From NCBI GenBank assembly GCA_027592035.1, contig JAQCIK010000001.1, positions 175,144-239,143 on the forward strand: a DNA stretch of 64,000 bases, read 5' to 3'. Numbering within the stretch: the first letter of the stretch is position 1; every line of letters starts with the position of its first letter. Source of the DNA: Casp-actino8 sp001510455. Its GTDB lineage: Bacteria > Actinomycetota > Acidimicrobiia > Acidimicrobiales > Ilumatobacteraceae. Shown here in pieces: positions 57,480 through 64,000 of this stretch. A program made the position numbers and the translations under genes. Below the pieces are notes generated by a model. It was not told the DNA's origin, did not search any database, and worked only from the letters and a program-made list of their open reading frames with translations.

Positions 57480-58930
57480 TCGCCGATCACGACCATCTTC
57501 AGTTCGGTCATTTCACGAATCGTGTAAGCCGGGCCCTCTCGGGTGTTCCCACTGTCGCGCACGCCACCATACGGCTGGTGATCGGCACGCCAGGTCGGTA
57601 CTTCGTTCACGAGGACACCGCCGAAATCGAGGGTTCGCACGGCCTTCAAGGCTGTCGACACATCGGCGGTGAAGATCGCCGCCTGAAGACCGAAGGCCGT
57701 GTCGTTGGCGAGCCGAAGAGCCTCGTCGACGTCCGAGTAGCGAGCCACGGCGACCACCGGCCCGAAGAGTTCTTCGGCGCACACCCTCATCGCCGGATCG
57801 ACGTCGACCAGGACGGTCGGCGCGAGAACGCCTCGATCGTCGATCGCTCCACCACACGCCACTCGGGCGCCCGCCAAACGGGCTTCCTCGATCCACGACA
57901 TCACGCGGTCGGTCTCGGCCCGTGAGATCAACGAGGAGACCTCGGTCCCCTCGTCCATCGGATCTCCGACCACGAGAGTGGAGACCTGTTCGACGAGCGA
58001 CTGCACGAAGTCATCGGCGAGTGATTCGTGCACGAAGATTCTCTGGGTCGAGATACACGATTGTCCGGCATGACTGAAGCCGGCGACCCGAATTTTCGTC
58101 ACCGCCGCTCGCCAATCACCCGACGGCTCGATGATGACCGGGGCGTTGTTGCCGAGCTCGAGTCCGACTCGCTTCCGAGGCGCACGGGCCCGAATTCCCC
58201 AACCCACGTCGGGGGATCCGGTGAACGTCACCAGAGCCACGTCGGGATGATCGACGATCGCGTTGCCGACCGTTCCTCCACCACCGGTGACGACGTGCAG
58301 GAAGTCGGGTGGGAGACCACAGTCGTCGATCAGCAGTTCACTGAGAGCGATCGACGAGAACGGGGTCTGTGAGGCCGGCTTCAACACCACCGGACAACCG
58401 GCCGCGATCGCTGGACCCACCTTGTGCACCACCAGATTCAACGGGAAGTTGAACGGTGCGATGGCGCCCACGACTCCGACCGGAACCCGCATCGTGAATC
58501 CGATCTTTCCGACTCCACTCGGTGCCGCCTCGAGGGGGATCGTCTCTCCGGTGAGTCGGCGAGCTTCGGCCGCCGAGAAGCCGAGGGTGCTCACGGCACG
58601 ATCGACTTCGACTCGTGCGGTCCGGATCGGCTTGGCGGACTCACGCGCCACGATGCGCGCGAATTCCTCGCGATGTTCGTCGAGAGCCCGTGCGGCTCGC
58701 TCGAGTACGGCGACCCGCTCGTGTTGCACCAAACCGCGCCGCAAGGCGTTCTTGGCCGATCGGACCGCACGGTCGACATCGTCGGAGGTGCATGCGGGCA
58801 CGACACCCACCAATGCATCGTCGAAGGGTGCCCGCACGTCGAAGGTGTTCGACGGCGCACCGGACCAGGATTCTCCGGCGAGACGAAGTGCGCGAACGGT
58901 TCCGGCGACGGGCTCGAATCGTGACGTCAT
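57476..58930 (-). CDS. Aldehyde dehydrogenase
   Basis: A 484-residue NAD(P)-dependent aldehyde dehydrogenase. Seen: PFNFPLNLVVHKVGPAIAAG, CPVVLKPASQTPFSS, VTFTGSPDVGWGIRARAP, LELGNNAPVIIEPSGD (catalytic Glu), AGFSHAGQSCISTQRIFVHE (catalytic Cys in QSC) and EELFGPVVAVARYSDVDEAL. Length is normal. ATG at 58930 with TATGGT at 6 nt. Divergent from GDPD by 15 bp. Likely oxidises an aldehyde produced by the neighbouring catabolic block; the substrate is unknown. Confidence 0.93.
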   Translation of the reverse strand: MTSRFEPVAGTVRALRLAGESWSGAPSNTFDVRAPFDDALVGVVPACTSDDVDRAVRSAKNALRRGLVQHERVAVLERAARALDEHREEFARIVARESAKPIRTARVEVDRAVSTLGFSAAEARRLTGETIPLEAAPSGVGKIGFTMRVPVGVVGAIAPFNFPLNLVVHKVGPAIAAGCPVVLKPASQTPFSSIALSELLIDDCGLPPDFLHVVTGGGGTVGNAIVDHPDVALVTFTGSPDVGWGIRARAPRKRVGLELGNNAPVIIEPSGDWRAAVTKIRVAGFSHAGQSCISTQRIFVHESLADDFVQSLVEQVSTLVVGDPMDEGTEVSSLISRAETDRVMSWIEEARLAGARVACGGAIDDRGVLAPTVLVDVDPAMRVCAEELFGPVVAVARYSDVDEALRLANDTAFGLQAAIFTADVSTALKAVRTLDFGGVLVNEVPTWRADHQPYGGVRDSGNTREGPAYTIREMTELKMVVIGD

Positions 58931-58936
58931 GGCGAA

Positions 58937-58942
58937 ACCATA
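58937..58942 (-). promoter_or_regulatory. -10 hexamer of aldehyde dehydrogenase, leaderless spacing
   Basis: TATGGT on the minus strand, 6 nt before the ATG at 58930. Confidence 0.5.
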
Positions 58943-58945
58943 CTG

Positions 58946-59722
58946 ATGAGCGATACTGGCGACGTGCGTTCGGACCTTCACCCGTATCTGCGACCCCATG
59001 CCGAAGGCGAGTTCGTCGGCTTCGCTCATCGCGGTGGAACTCGCGCCGCACCCGAGAACACCCTCGCCGCCTTCTCACACGCGCGATCGCTCGGATTCCG
59101 CTACCTCGAGACCGACGTTCATCTGGCCAAGGACGGGACCATCGTCGCCTTTCACGACACCGATCTCAGCCGGACGTGTGGCGTGTCGGCGGTGATCGCC
59201 GAGGCCACCTGGGACGAGATCGCCACCGCTCGGGTCGGGGGCGAACACCTGGTGCCTCGACTCGACGACCTGCTCGATTCCTTTCCCGACTGCCACTTCA
59301 ACATCGACACCAAGAGTGACGCCGTGGTGTCACCTCTGATCGAAGTGATTCGTCGCCGTGACCTGACCGACCGAGTGTGCATCGGATCGTTCAGTCACCG
59401 ACGCCTCACTCGGGTCCGCTCCGAATTGGGCAACCGGGTCTGCACGAGCGCAAGTCCTCTCGAGATCGCCCGATGGCTGATCGGATGGATCCCGACCGAA
59501 CCGAACTGTTTCCAGGTTCCAGTGAGACAGGGCCGCCTCACCATCGTGAACGAACGTCAACTGGCGAGCGCTCGACGGGCTCGTAAACCGGTGCACGTCT
59601 GGACGATCGACGACCCGAGCACCATGCAGCACCTCATCGACCTCGGCGTCGACGGAATCATGACCGATGATCCCGAAACACTTCGTTCCGTGACCCGAGC
59701 CAATGGCCGATGGAGCGAGTGA
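58946..59722 (+). CDS. Glycerophosphodiester phosphodiesterase (GDPD), second copy
   Basis: A 258-residue GDPD enzyme. Seen: VGFAHRGGTRAAPENTLAAF, YLETDVHLAKDGTIVAFHDT (metal ExD pair and second His), FNIDTKSDAVVSPLIEVIRR and HVWTIDDPSTMQHLIDLGVD, the classical GDPD motifs more complete than in the copy at 33100. ATG at 58946; an in-frame GTG at 58964 is a possible alternative with TACTGG upstream. Convergent with the P450 gene (2 nt apart). Confidence 0.88.
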   Translation: MSDTGDVRSDLHPYLRPHAEGEFVGFAHRGGTRAAPENTLAAFSHARSLGFRYLETDVHLAKDGTIVAFHDTDLSRTCGVSAVIAEATWDEIATARVGGEHLVPRLDDLLDSFPDCHFNIDTKSDAVVSPLIEVIRRRDLTDRVCIGSFSHRRLTRVRSELGNRVCTSASPLEIARWLIGWIPTEPNCFQVPVRQGRLTIVNERQLASARRARKPVHVWTIDDPSTMQHLIDLGVDGIMTDDPETLRSVTRANGRWSE

Positions 59723-59723
59723 C

Positions 59724-60950
59724 CTAGAGCTCCACCACGAGCGACTCGAGGCCGCGTATCACGAAGTTCGGGAGTCGACGGGGTTCCTCCACCAGGGTGA
59801 GTCGGGGACAGCGCTTCACGAGGCCCTCCATCGAGACGGCGATCTCCTGACGAGCCAACGGTGCTCCGACGCAGAAGTGCACCCCACCCCCGAAACCGAT
59901 GTGAGCCTGATCACCCCGCCCGATGTCGAATCGATCGGGGTCGTCGAATCGTCGCGGATCTCGTTGCGCCGAACCGAAGAGCATCGCGATCTCGTCACCT
60001 TTGGCCATCGGTTGTCCGGCGATCTCGACGTCGTCGGCCAAGATCCATCTTTCGAACAACTGAAGCGGTGCATCCCAGCGAAGCATCTCCTCCACGGCCG
60101 TTCGGGTCTCGACCTCACCGGAGACGAGCCGCTCCCATTCTCCGGGATGATGCATGAGAGCGCGAATTCCGTTACCGAGCGTGTTGACCGTCGCCTCGTG
60201 ACCGGCCTCGAGGAGCACCATCGTGGTCGACACGATCTCGTCCTCGGTGAGCACGTCACCCTCGTCTTCCACCGCAACCAGTTCCGACACCAGCAGGCCG
60301 TCGGGAGCCCGCCTCTTCTCGGAGATCAAGTCCTTCGTGTAGGCGATGTACTCCGCAGCAGCCCGATCGGCGAGTCGACAGACGTCGTCGGGAGTCGACA
60401 ACTCGTACATCTTCACGATCGCATGCGACCAATCGAGAAGGGCACGGGTATCGGAGCGAGGAACACCCAGCATCGAGCAGATCACCGCGACGGAATATGG
60501 CTGGGCGTAGTCGGCGAGCAGATCGAATCGTCCGATCTCGACGCACCGATCGAGCAATTCATCGGCCAATCCTTCGATCGACGGTCGAAGTTGCGCCACG
60601 GCGCGTGGAGTGAACACCTTCGACACCAGCCGACGGATTCGCGTGTGGTCGGGTGGCTCGAGGCACAGCAACGACCAACGTTCGTGTTGCAGGAACGACG
60701 CCCACCGAGGGTCGGGCTCGGGGCGACCGAGCTCCGCGTGCGTGAAGAGATGCGTGTAACTCCGCCCGAGTCGACGATCGCGCAATGCTTCGTGCACGTC
60801 GTCGAACCTGGTGACCATCCATTGACCGGTCTCTTCGTTGCGGAACACCGGCGACGCTTCTCGCAGAGCCGACAACACTGGATAGGGGTCGTCCAGGAAG
60901 TCGGGATCGTCGGGACGGAACCGGGCGATCGCTTCCTGCAGAGCAGTCAT
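59724..60950 (-). CDS. Cytochrome P450
   Basis: A 408-residue class I bacterial P450. Seen: the I-helix LLEAGHEATVNTLGNGIRAL (A-G-x-E-A-T), the ExxR of the K helix in VEEMLRWDAPLQLFERW, and the haem loop IGFGGGVHFCVGAPLARQEI with the axial Cys. Soluble; needs a ferredoxin and ferredoxin reductase (candidate ferredoxin at 41053). Its ATG at 60950 overlaps the luciferase-like stop by 4 nt, so it is the second gene of that operon. It resembles actinobacterial CYP families acting on steroids, terpenes or fatty acids; the substrate is unknown. Confidence 0.94.
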   Translation of the reverse strand: MTALQEAIARFRPDDPDFLDDPYPVLSALREASPVFRNEETGQWMVTRFDDVHEALRDRRLGRSYTHLFTHAELGRPEPDPRWASFLQHERWSLLCLEPPDHTRIRRLVSKVFTPRAVAQLRPSIEGLADELLDRCVEIGRFDLLADYAQPYSVAVICSMLGVPRSDTRALLDWSHAIVKMYELSTPDDVCRLADRAAAEYIAYTKDLISEKRRAPDGLLVSELVAVEDEGDVLTEDEIVSTTMVLLEAGHEATVNTLGNGIRALMHHPGEWERLVSGEVETRTAVEEMLRWDAPLQLFERWILADDVEIAGQPMAKGDEIAMLFGSAQRDPRRFDDPDRFDIGRGDQAHIGFGGGVHFCVGAPLARQEIAVSMEGLVKRCPRLTLVEEPRRLPNFVIRGLESLVVEL

Positions 60951-62107
60951 CGCACGAGGGGCATGACCTCGTTCATGAAGCGGGCCATCTGCTCGTCCGC
61001 CTTCTTGTACGAGTCGCCGAGCATGTGGGGGAAGATGGTGAGATACTCGACACCGAGGAGGTCCTTGTAGAACTGGACTCCTTCGGCCACCTGTTCCGGG
61101 GTGCCGAGCAGAATCGTCTTGTTGTCGACCGATTCCTGCAGTGTGGGTATGAGTCCCGGTTTGGCCGGCTTACCGTCGTCGCCCATGTAACCGCGACTCC
61201 ATCCGTACGGACCGAGGAACTTCCAGAACTCGTCGTGACCAGGAGTCGCCGAGGCCCAGGCCTTTTCGTACGAGTCCTCGACCCGTACCGATATCACCAG
61301 CATTCGTTTCTCTTGCGCGGCCAACGTCGTTCCGTGAGCGGTCTGGTACTTCTCTCCGTACACGTTCCAGAAGCGCTCGATGAACGAGTAGTGCTGATTC
61401 CAGAAGACCGCCGAATGGCCCACCTTGGCCACGTAGTCGAGAGTCGGCGGACTGGTCACCGCTTGCCAGATCTCGTACGGATAGATCGGACGAGGAACGA
61501 GCGTCAGATCCTGCACGGTGCTCCCGCGATCGGGAATTCCGGGAATCGGGATCTGGAAATGCTTGCCCGAGAACGAGAAGGTCTCGTTGTCGAGAGCTCG
61601 TCGCACGATCTCCATCGACTCCTCGAAGACCTCACGATTCAACGTGTCGTCAGCAGCCTGATCGGGATTGTCGTGCGAGCCGATCGAGACTCCCTTGTCG
61701 TTCAGGTGCAGCACCTCACGAGGAACCGTGCCACGACCGACGCCCAGAACTCCTCGTCCGCCCGAGAGGTTGTGCAGTGTGGCGAAGTCCTCGGCCAAAC
61801 GAAGTGGATTCCATTGCGGAACCACGTTGAACATGGCGCCGAGCCGAATCTTCTTCGTCTGCGCCGCGATCCACGCCGAGACGAGAAGACCGTTCGGGAT
61901 CACCTCGTAGCCCTCGTACTGGAAGTGATGTTCGGTCGTCCAGAACGAATCGAAACCGAGGCGGTCGGCTTCGATTGCCGAATTCACGTAGTCGAGCGTG
62001 GCCCGCCACATGTGGTCGTTCGAGAAGCGACGGTCCATGGGGTGAGGCGGTCCGGCACCGGCATCGTCCATCTCCACGCCACCGAAGAAGAACGCTCCGA
62101 CCTTCAT
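60947..62107 (-). CDS. Luciferase-like (LLM) flavin-dependent oxidoreductase
   Basis: A 386-residue bacterial luciferase-fold oxidoreductase of the LLM class. Seen: MKVGAFFFGGVEMDDAG, EADRLGFDSFWTTEHHFQYE, GLLVSAWIAAQTKKIRLGAM, LRLAEDFATLHNLSGGRG and HDEFWKFLGPYGWSRGYMGD. These enzymes use FMNH2 or F420; the sequence does not distinguish them. ATG at 62107 has GGAGG upstream and a TACTGT -10 at 62130-62135 (leader about 22 nt). First gene of the LLM-P450 operon. A flavin reductase at 54453 is a possible partner. Confidence 0.88.
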   Translation of the reverse strand: MKVGAFFFGGVEMDDAGAGPPHPMDRRFSNDHMWRATLDYVNSAIEADRLGFDSFWTTEHHFQYEGYEVIPNGLLVSAWIAAQTKKIRLGAMFNVVPQWNPLRLAEDFATLHNLSGGRGVLGVGRGTVPREVLHLNDKGVSIGSHDNPDQAADDTLNREVFEESMEIVRRALDNETFSFSGKHFQIPIPGIPDRGSTVQDLTLVPRPIYPYEIWQAVTSPPTLDYVAKVGHSAVFWNQHYSFIERFWNVYGEKYQTAHGTTLAAQEKRMLVISVRVEDSYEKAWASATPGHDEFWKFLGPYGWSRGYMGDDGKPAKPGLIPTLQESVDNKTILLGTPEQVAEGVQFYKDLLGVEYLTIFPHMLGDSYKKADEQMARFMNEVMPLVR

Positions 62108-62129
62108 GAGACCTCCTTGAACACGACCG

Positions 62130-62135
62130 ACAGTA
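62130..62135 (-). promoter_or_regulatory. -10 hexamer of the LLM-P450 operon
   Basis: TACTGT on the minus strand, 22 nt before the ATG at 62107; the short leader carries GGAGG, a clear non-leaderless example. Confidence 0.4.
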
Positions 62136-62228
62136 CCAGGGTGGATTCGGGCCGTCAGGGGCGTACGACAGCCCACCATGAGATGCTCGTCACGATTCGG
62201 AGCGAACGTGGCGTGCCACACTTCTTCG

Positions 62229-63791
62229 ATGGACGAGCGCGTCGGCACCGACATCGGGGCGTCGTGCGACGTGGTGGTCGTGGGGGCCGGACACAACGGT
62301 CTCGTCGCCGCCAATTACCTGTGTCGGGCCGGCCTCGACGTCGTCCTTCTCGAGGCTCGAGCCGATGTGGGTGGCTGTTCGGCATCGGAATCCTTCGGCG
62401 GCTGCACGGTGAACGTCTGCAATTGCGATCACATCACGTTCCGGACCACTCCGGTGTTCGACGAATTGAGTCTCGCCGACTGTGGCCTGCACTATCTCGA
62501 CGTCGAACCGTCGCAGCTCAACATGACCTGGGATCCCGGACCCGCTTGGGCGGTCTGGAAGTCGGTCGACGACACGGTCGAGCATCTGCGCCGCACCTAC
62601 CCGCACGAGGCCGACAACTATCGGCACTACGCCGACGTGGCCGTTCCGGTGGCTCGACTGGTTCTGGAGGCGGCGGCCGCTGGCCCCTGGCGGTCCTCAC
62701 TCATTCGAACCGTCGCCGAGCGACGAGGTCGCGGAGTGCGACATCTGTTGCGCTGGAGTTCCATGAGTGCCGCTGACGTCATGCGCTCGTTCTTCCGTGA
62801 CGAACGGGTCTACGCCCCCGGCCTCGCCACCGGTCCGGTCGTGTGGGGGCTGTCGCCCGAGCTCCCCGGCACCGGACTCGGCGCACTCACCTACGCCTTT
62901 CGGCACGTGGCACAAGTCGGTCGTCCGCTCGGCGGAAGCGGCGCCCTCGGTCGCGCTCTCGCCTCCTCGTTCGTGCAGCGAGGCGGACGACTGCACACGA
63001 GTGTCCGCGTCGACTCGATCGTGATGGAGAAGGGACGAGCGGTCGGAATCCGTACGGCGAACGGTGAGATGCTTCGAACCCGGCGAGTGATCTCGGCGAT
63101 CGACCCCCGTCGAACGTTCCTCGAATGGCTGACCGACATTCCGCGTGGTGCCGGCCCGACCGTCGAACGTTGGAGAACCGACACCCATCAGCCGGGCTAC
63201 GAGAGCAAGATCGACGCAGTCGTCGAACGAGTTCCCGTGTACCGCTCCGATCGCCACGCCGATGCCACCACATCGCTCGTCCCCTCGACCATGGTCGTTC
63301 CGTCGGTCGCCGAGATGCACCAGGCGTACCTCGACATCCCGTCCGGGGTGGTCGCTCGACGACCGGTCATGTTCGCCAACGTGCCGACGGTGCTCGATCC
63401 CTCGATGGCACCCCCTGGGCAGCACGTCTTCAGCCTCGAGGTTCTCTTCACGCCGTACCACCACCCCGGGGGCTGGCCGACATCACCCGAACCCCAGCGA
63501 TGGCTCGAGGAGTACGCGACGTTGTGCGAACCAGGCTTTCTCGACGGACTCGGCGACTGGCGAGCGATGACCCCCGATCGATACGAGACCGACTTCCACA
63601 TGCCCGAAGGACACGCCACGAGTTTCGCCGGCGGTCCGATGGCGGCGTTTCGCGGGAAACCTCGTGAACTCACTCGCTATCGAACGCCGGTACCCGATCT
63701 CTTCTTGTGCGGTGCGGCGACCTTTCCGGGTGCCGGAATCTGGGGGGCGAGCGGACGACACTGCGCCACTGCCGTGGTGCGTTCCCTGTGA
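62229..63791 (+). CDS. Phytoene desaturase-like FAD-dependent oxidoreductase
   Basis: A 520-residue flavoprotein of the COG1233 (phytoene desaturase / CrtI-related) family. Seen: the dinucleotide motif DVVVVGAGHNGLVAANYLCR followed by LLEARADVGG, GALTYAFRHVAQVGRPLGGS (substrate-binding segment), SFVQRGGRLHTSVRVDSIVM and RTRRVISAIDPRRTFLEW. The C-terminus carries LFLCGAATFPGAGIWGASGR, the second FAD motif. ATG at 62229 with CACACT 6 nt upstream (weak -10). Role in carotenoid or retinoid-like oxidation is inferred. Divergent from the LLM operon. Confidence 0.87.
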   Translation: MDERVGTDIGASCDVVVVGAGHNGLVAANYLCRAGLDVVLLEARADVGGCSASESFGGCTVNVCNCDHITFRTTPVFDELSLADCGLHYLDVEPSQLNMTWDPGPAWAVWKSVDDTVEHLRRTYPHEADNYRHYADVAVPVARLVLEAAAAGPWRSSLIRTVAERRGRGVRHLLRWSSMSAADVMRSFFRDERVYAPGLATGPVVWGLSPELPGTGLGALTYAFRHVAQVGRPLGGSGALGRALASSFVQRGGRLHTSVRVDSIVMEKGRAVGIRTANGEMLRTRRVISAIDPRRTFLEWLTDIPRGAGPTVERWRTDTHQPGYESKIDAVVERVPVYRSDRHADATTSLVPSTMVVPSVAEMHQAYLDIPSGVVARRPVMFANVPTVLDPSMAPPGQHVFSLEVLFTPYHHPGGWPTSPEPQRWLEEYATLCEPGFLDGLGDWRAMTPDRYETDFHMPEGHATSFAGGPMAAFRGKPRELTRYRTPVPDLFLCGAATFPGAGIWGASGRHCATAVVRSL

Positions 63792-63810
63792 ACCGCACGG
63801 CAACCTCCTC

Positions 63811-63850
63811 GTGATGTCAGGTGACATCAGGTGACGTCACGTGACGTCCG
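63811..63850. repeat. Four tandem 10-bp repeats with nested palindromes
   Basis: Units GTGATGTCAG, GTGACATCAG, GTGACGTCAC and GTGACGTCCG follow one another every 10 bp, one helix turn. TGATGTCA and TGACATCA (63812-63829) form an 8-bp inverted repeat with a 2-bp spacer, and GTGACGTCAC (63831-63840) is a perfect palindrome. The array lies between two converging genes, where a promoter operator is unexpected. Confidence 0.6.
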
Positions 63851-63862
63851 CGTGAAGGCGCG

Positions 63863-64000
63863 TCAGAAGTCGCGCACTCCCCGGTCGATGACCGGCTCCT
63901 TGTCACTCCACGGAAAATTGATCCAGAGCGACGTCTTCTTCCAGGCGTAGTCGGCCCGAACCACCGAATGCGGCTTCTCGTACAGAACCGCCGTTCTCAC
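63863..64000 (-). CDS. C-terminal part of an unknown protein (runs off the right edge)
   Basis: 45 residues of an open frame that enters from the right edge and ends in TGA at 63863. It reads through YEKPHSVVRADYAWKKTSLW and ends WSDKEPVIDRGVRDF. The frame is clean and codon use matches its neighbours, so a real gene end is likely. No family can be assigned from 45 residues. It is convergent with the phytoene-desaturase-like gene. Confidence 0.55.
   Translation of the reverse strand: MRTAVLYEKPHSVVRADYAWKKTSLWINFPWSDKEPVIDRGVRDF

Noticed and set aside
55577..57925. A 782-codon open frame on the plus strand overlapping the acyl-CoA ligase
   Set aside because: It is an out-of-frame shadow of the SirB1-like and ligase genes, Arg/Pro/His-rich with no domain, a common artefact at this GC content.
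61025..62776. A 583-codon plus-strand frame opposite the LLM gene
   Set aside because: Antisense to a well-supported oxidoreductase; composition is typical of a shadow frame and no family motif is present.
1..64000. Mobile elements, integrases, toxin-antitoxin or anti-phage defence genes
   Set aside because: None was seen; all genes pack with similar codon use and tight spacing, and every gap is under 200 bp.

Overview
The window is 64 kb of GC-rich (roughly 60-65% by eye), very compact bacterial chromosome. It carries an almost complete set of actinobacterial signature genes: a Pup-proteasome locus, a WhiB regulator, a GarA-like FHA protein between glycine-cleavage genes, the HelY helicase next to tatA/tatC, a DUF4193-like acidic zinc protein and an SCO6745-like protein. 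I infer Actinomycetota, most plausibly a free-living Acidimicrobiia-type lineage. That class-level placement is inference from gene content, not a tree. No insertion sequence, phage, CRISPR array or rRNA was seen. One tRNA (Pro, GGG) is present. No gene-free stretch exceeds 300 bases; the longest gaps are 15978-16168 (filled with repeats), 22387-22556, 40896-41052 and 25735-25885.

Layout. 1-7.1 kb: transketolase (cut by the left edge), a small conserved protein, a fatty acid desaturase, a PaaI-type thioesterase, two overlapping amidohydrolases, YedK/HMCES, a HIT protein and an SDR. 7.1-15.1 kb: CDP-alcohol phosphatidyltransferase, gcvH, GarA-like FHA, MerR, DUF151, second MerR, gcvT, a Lys/Ala-tailed phasin-like protein, gcvP. 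This has the order of the mycobacterial Rv1822-Rv1832 neighbourhood. 15.2-25.7 kb: SCO6745-like protein, a repeat-rich intergenic region, thioesterase, FKBP, zinc-finger protein, threonine aldolase, WhiB, a degenerate phosphotransferase, ribokinase, prmA, gamma-carbonic anhydrase, an unknown 471-residue protein, enoyl-CoA hydratase, GNAT and the acidic zinc protein. 25.9-33 kb: a tandem ThyX-like protein, an M20 amidohydrolase, a DAGK-like C-terminal domain protein, helY, tatC, tatA. 33-44 kb: GDPD, lepB, pafA, prcA, prcB, pup, dop, arc/mpa, ferredoxin, trmI, ttuA, a ThiS-like carrier and three small membrane proteins. 44-53 kb: LON-domain protein, DacB, ADP-forming acyl-CoA ligase, tRNA-Pro, zinc ribbon protein, der, DUF512 radical SAM, ispH, CopD-like protein. 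53-64 kb: a catabolic block (acyl-CoA dehydrogenase, flavin reductase, transglutaminase-like, acyl-CoA ligase, aldehyde dehydrogenase, GDPD, P450, luciferase-like oxidoreductase, phytoene-desaturase-like oxidoreductase).

How it works together. Glycine cleavage (gcvH/T/P) sits with a putative phosphorylation switch. The proteasome cluster holds every pupylation component (Pup ligase, Dop, ATPase, 20S core). A three-gene set (carrier, TtuA, TrmI) looks like a tRNA T-loop modification cassette. The last 10 kb looks like oxidative catabolism of lipids or other hydrophobic substrates.

Expression. A recurrent TANNNT hexamer lies 6-7 nt before the start codon of about 20 genes, which implies that leaderless transcription is the normal mode here. 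Within operons, genes commonly overlap by ATGA, GTGA or TGATG.
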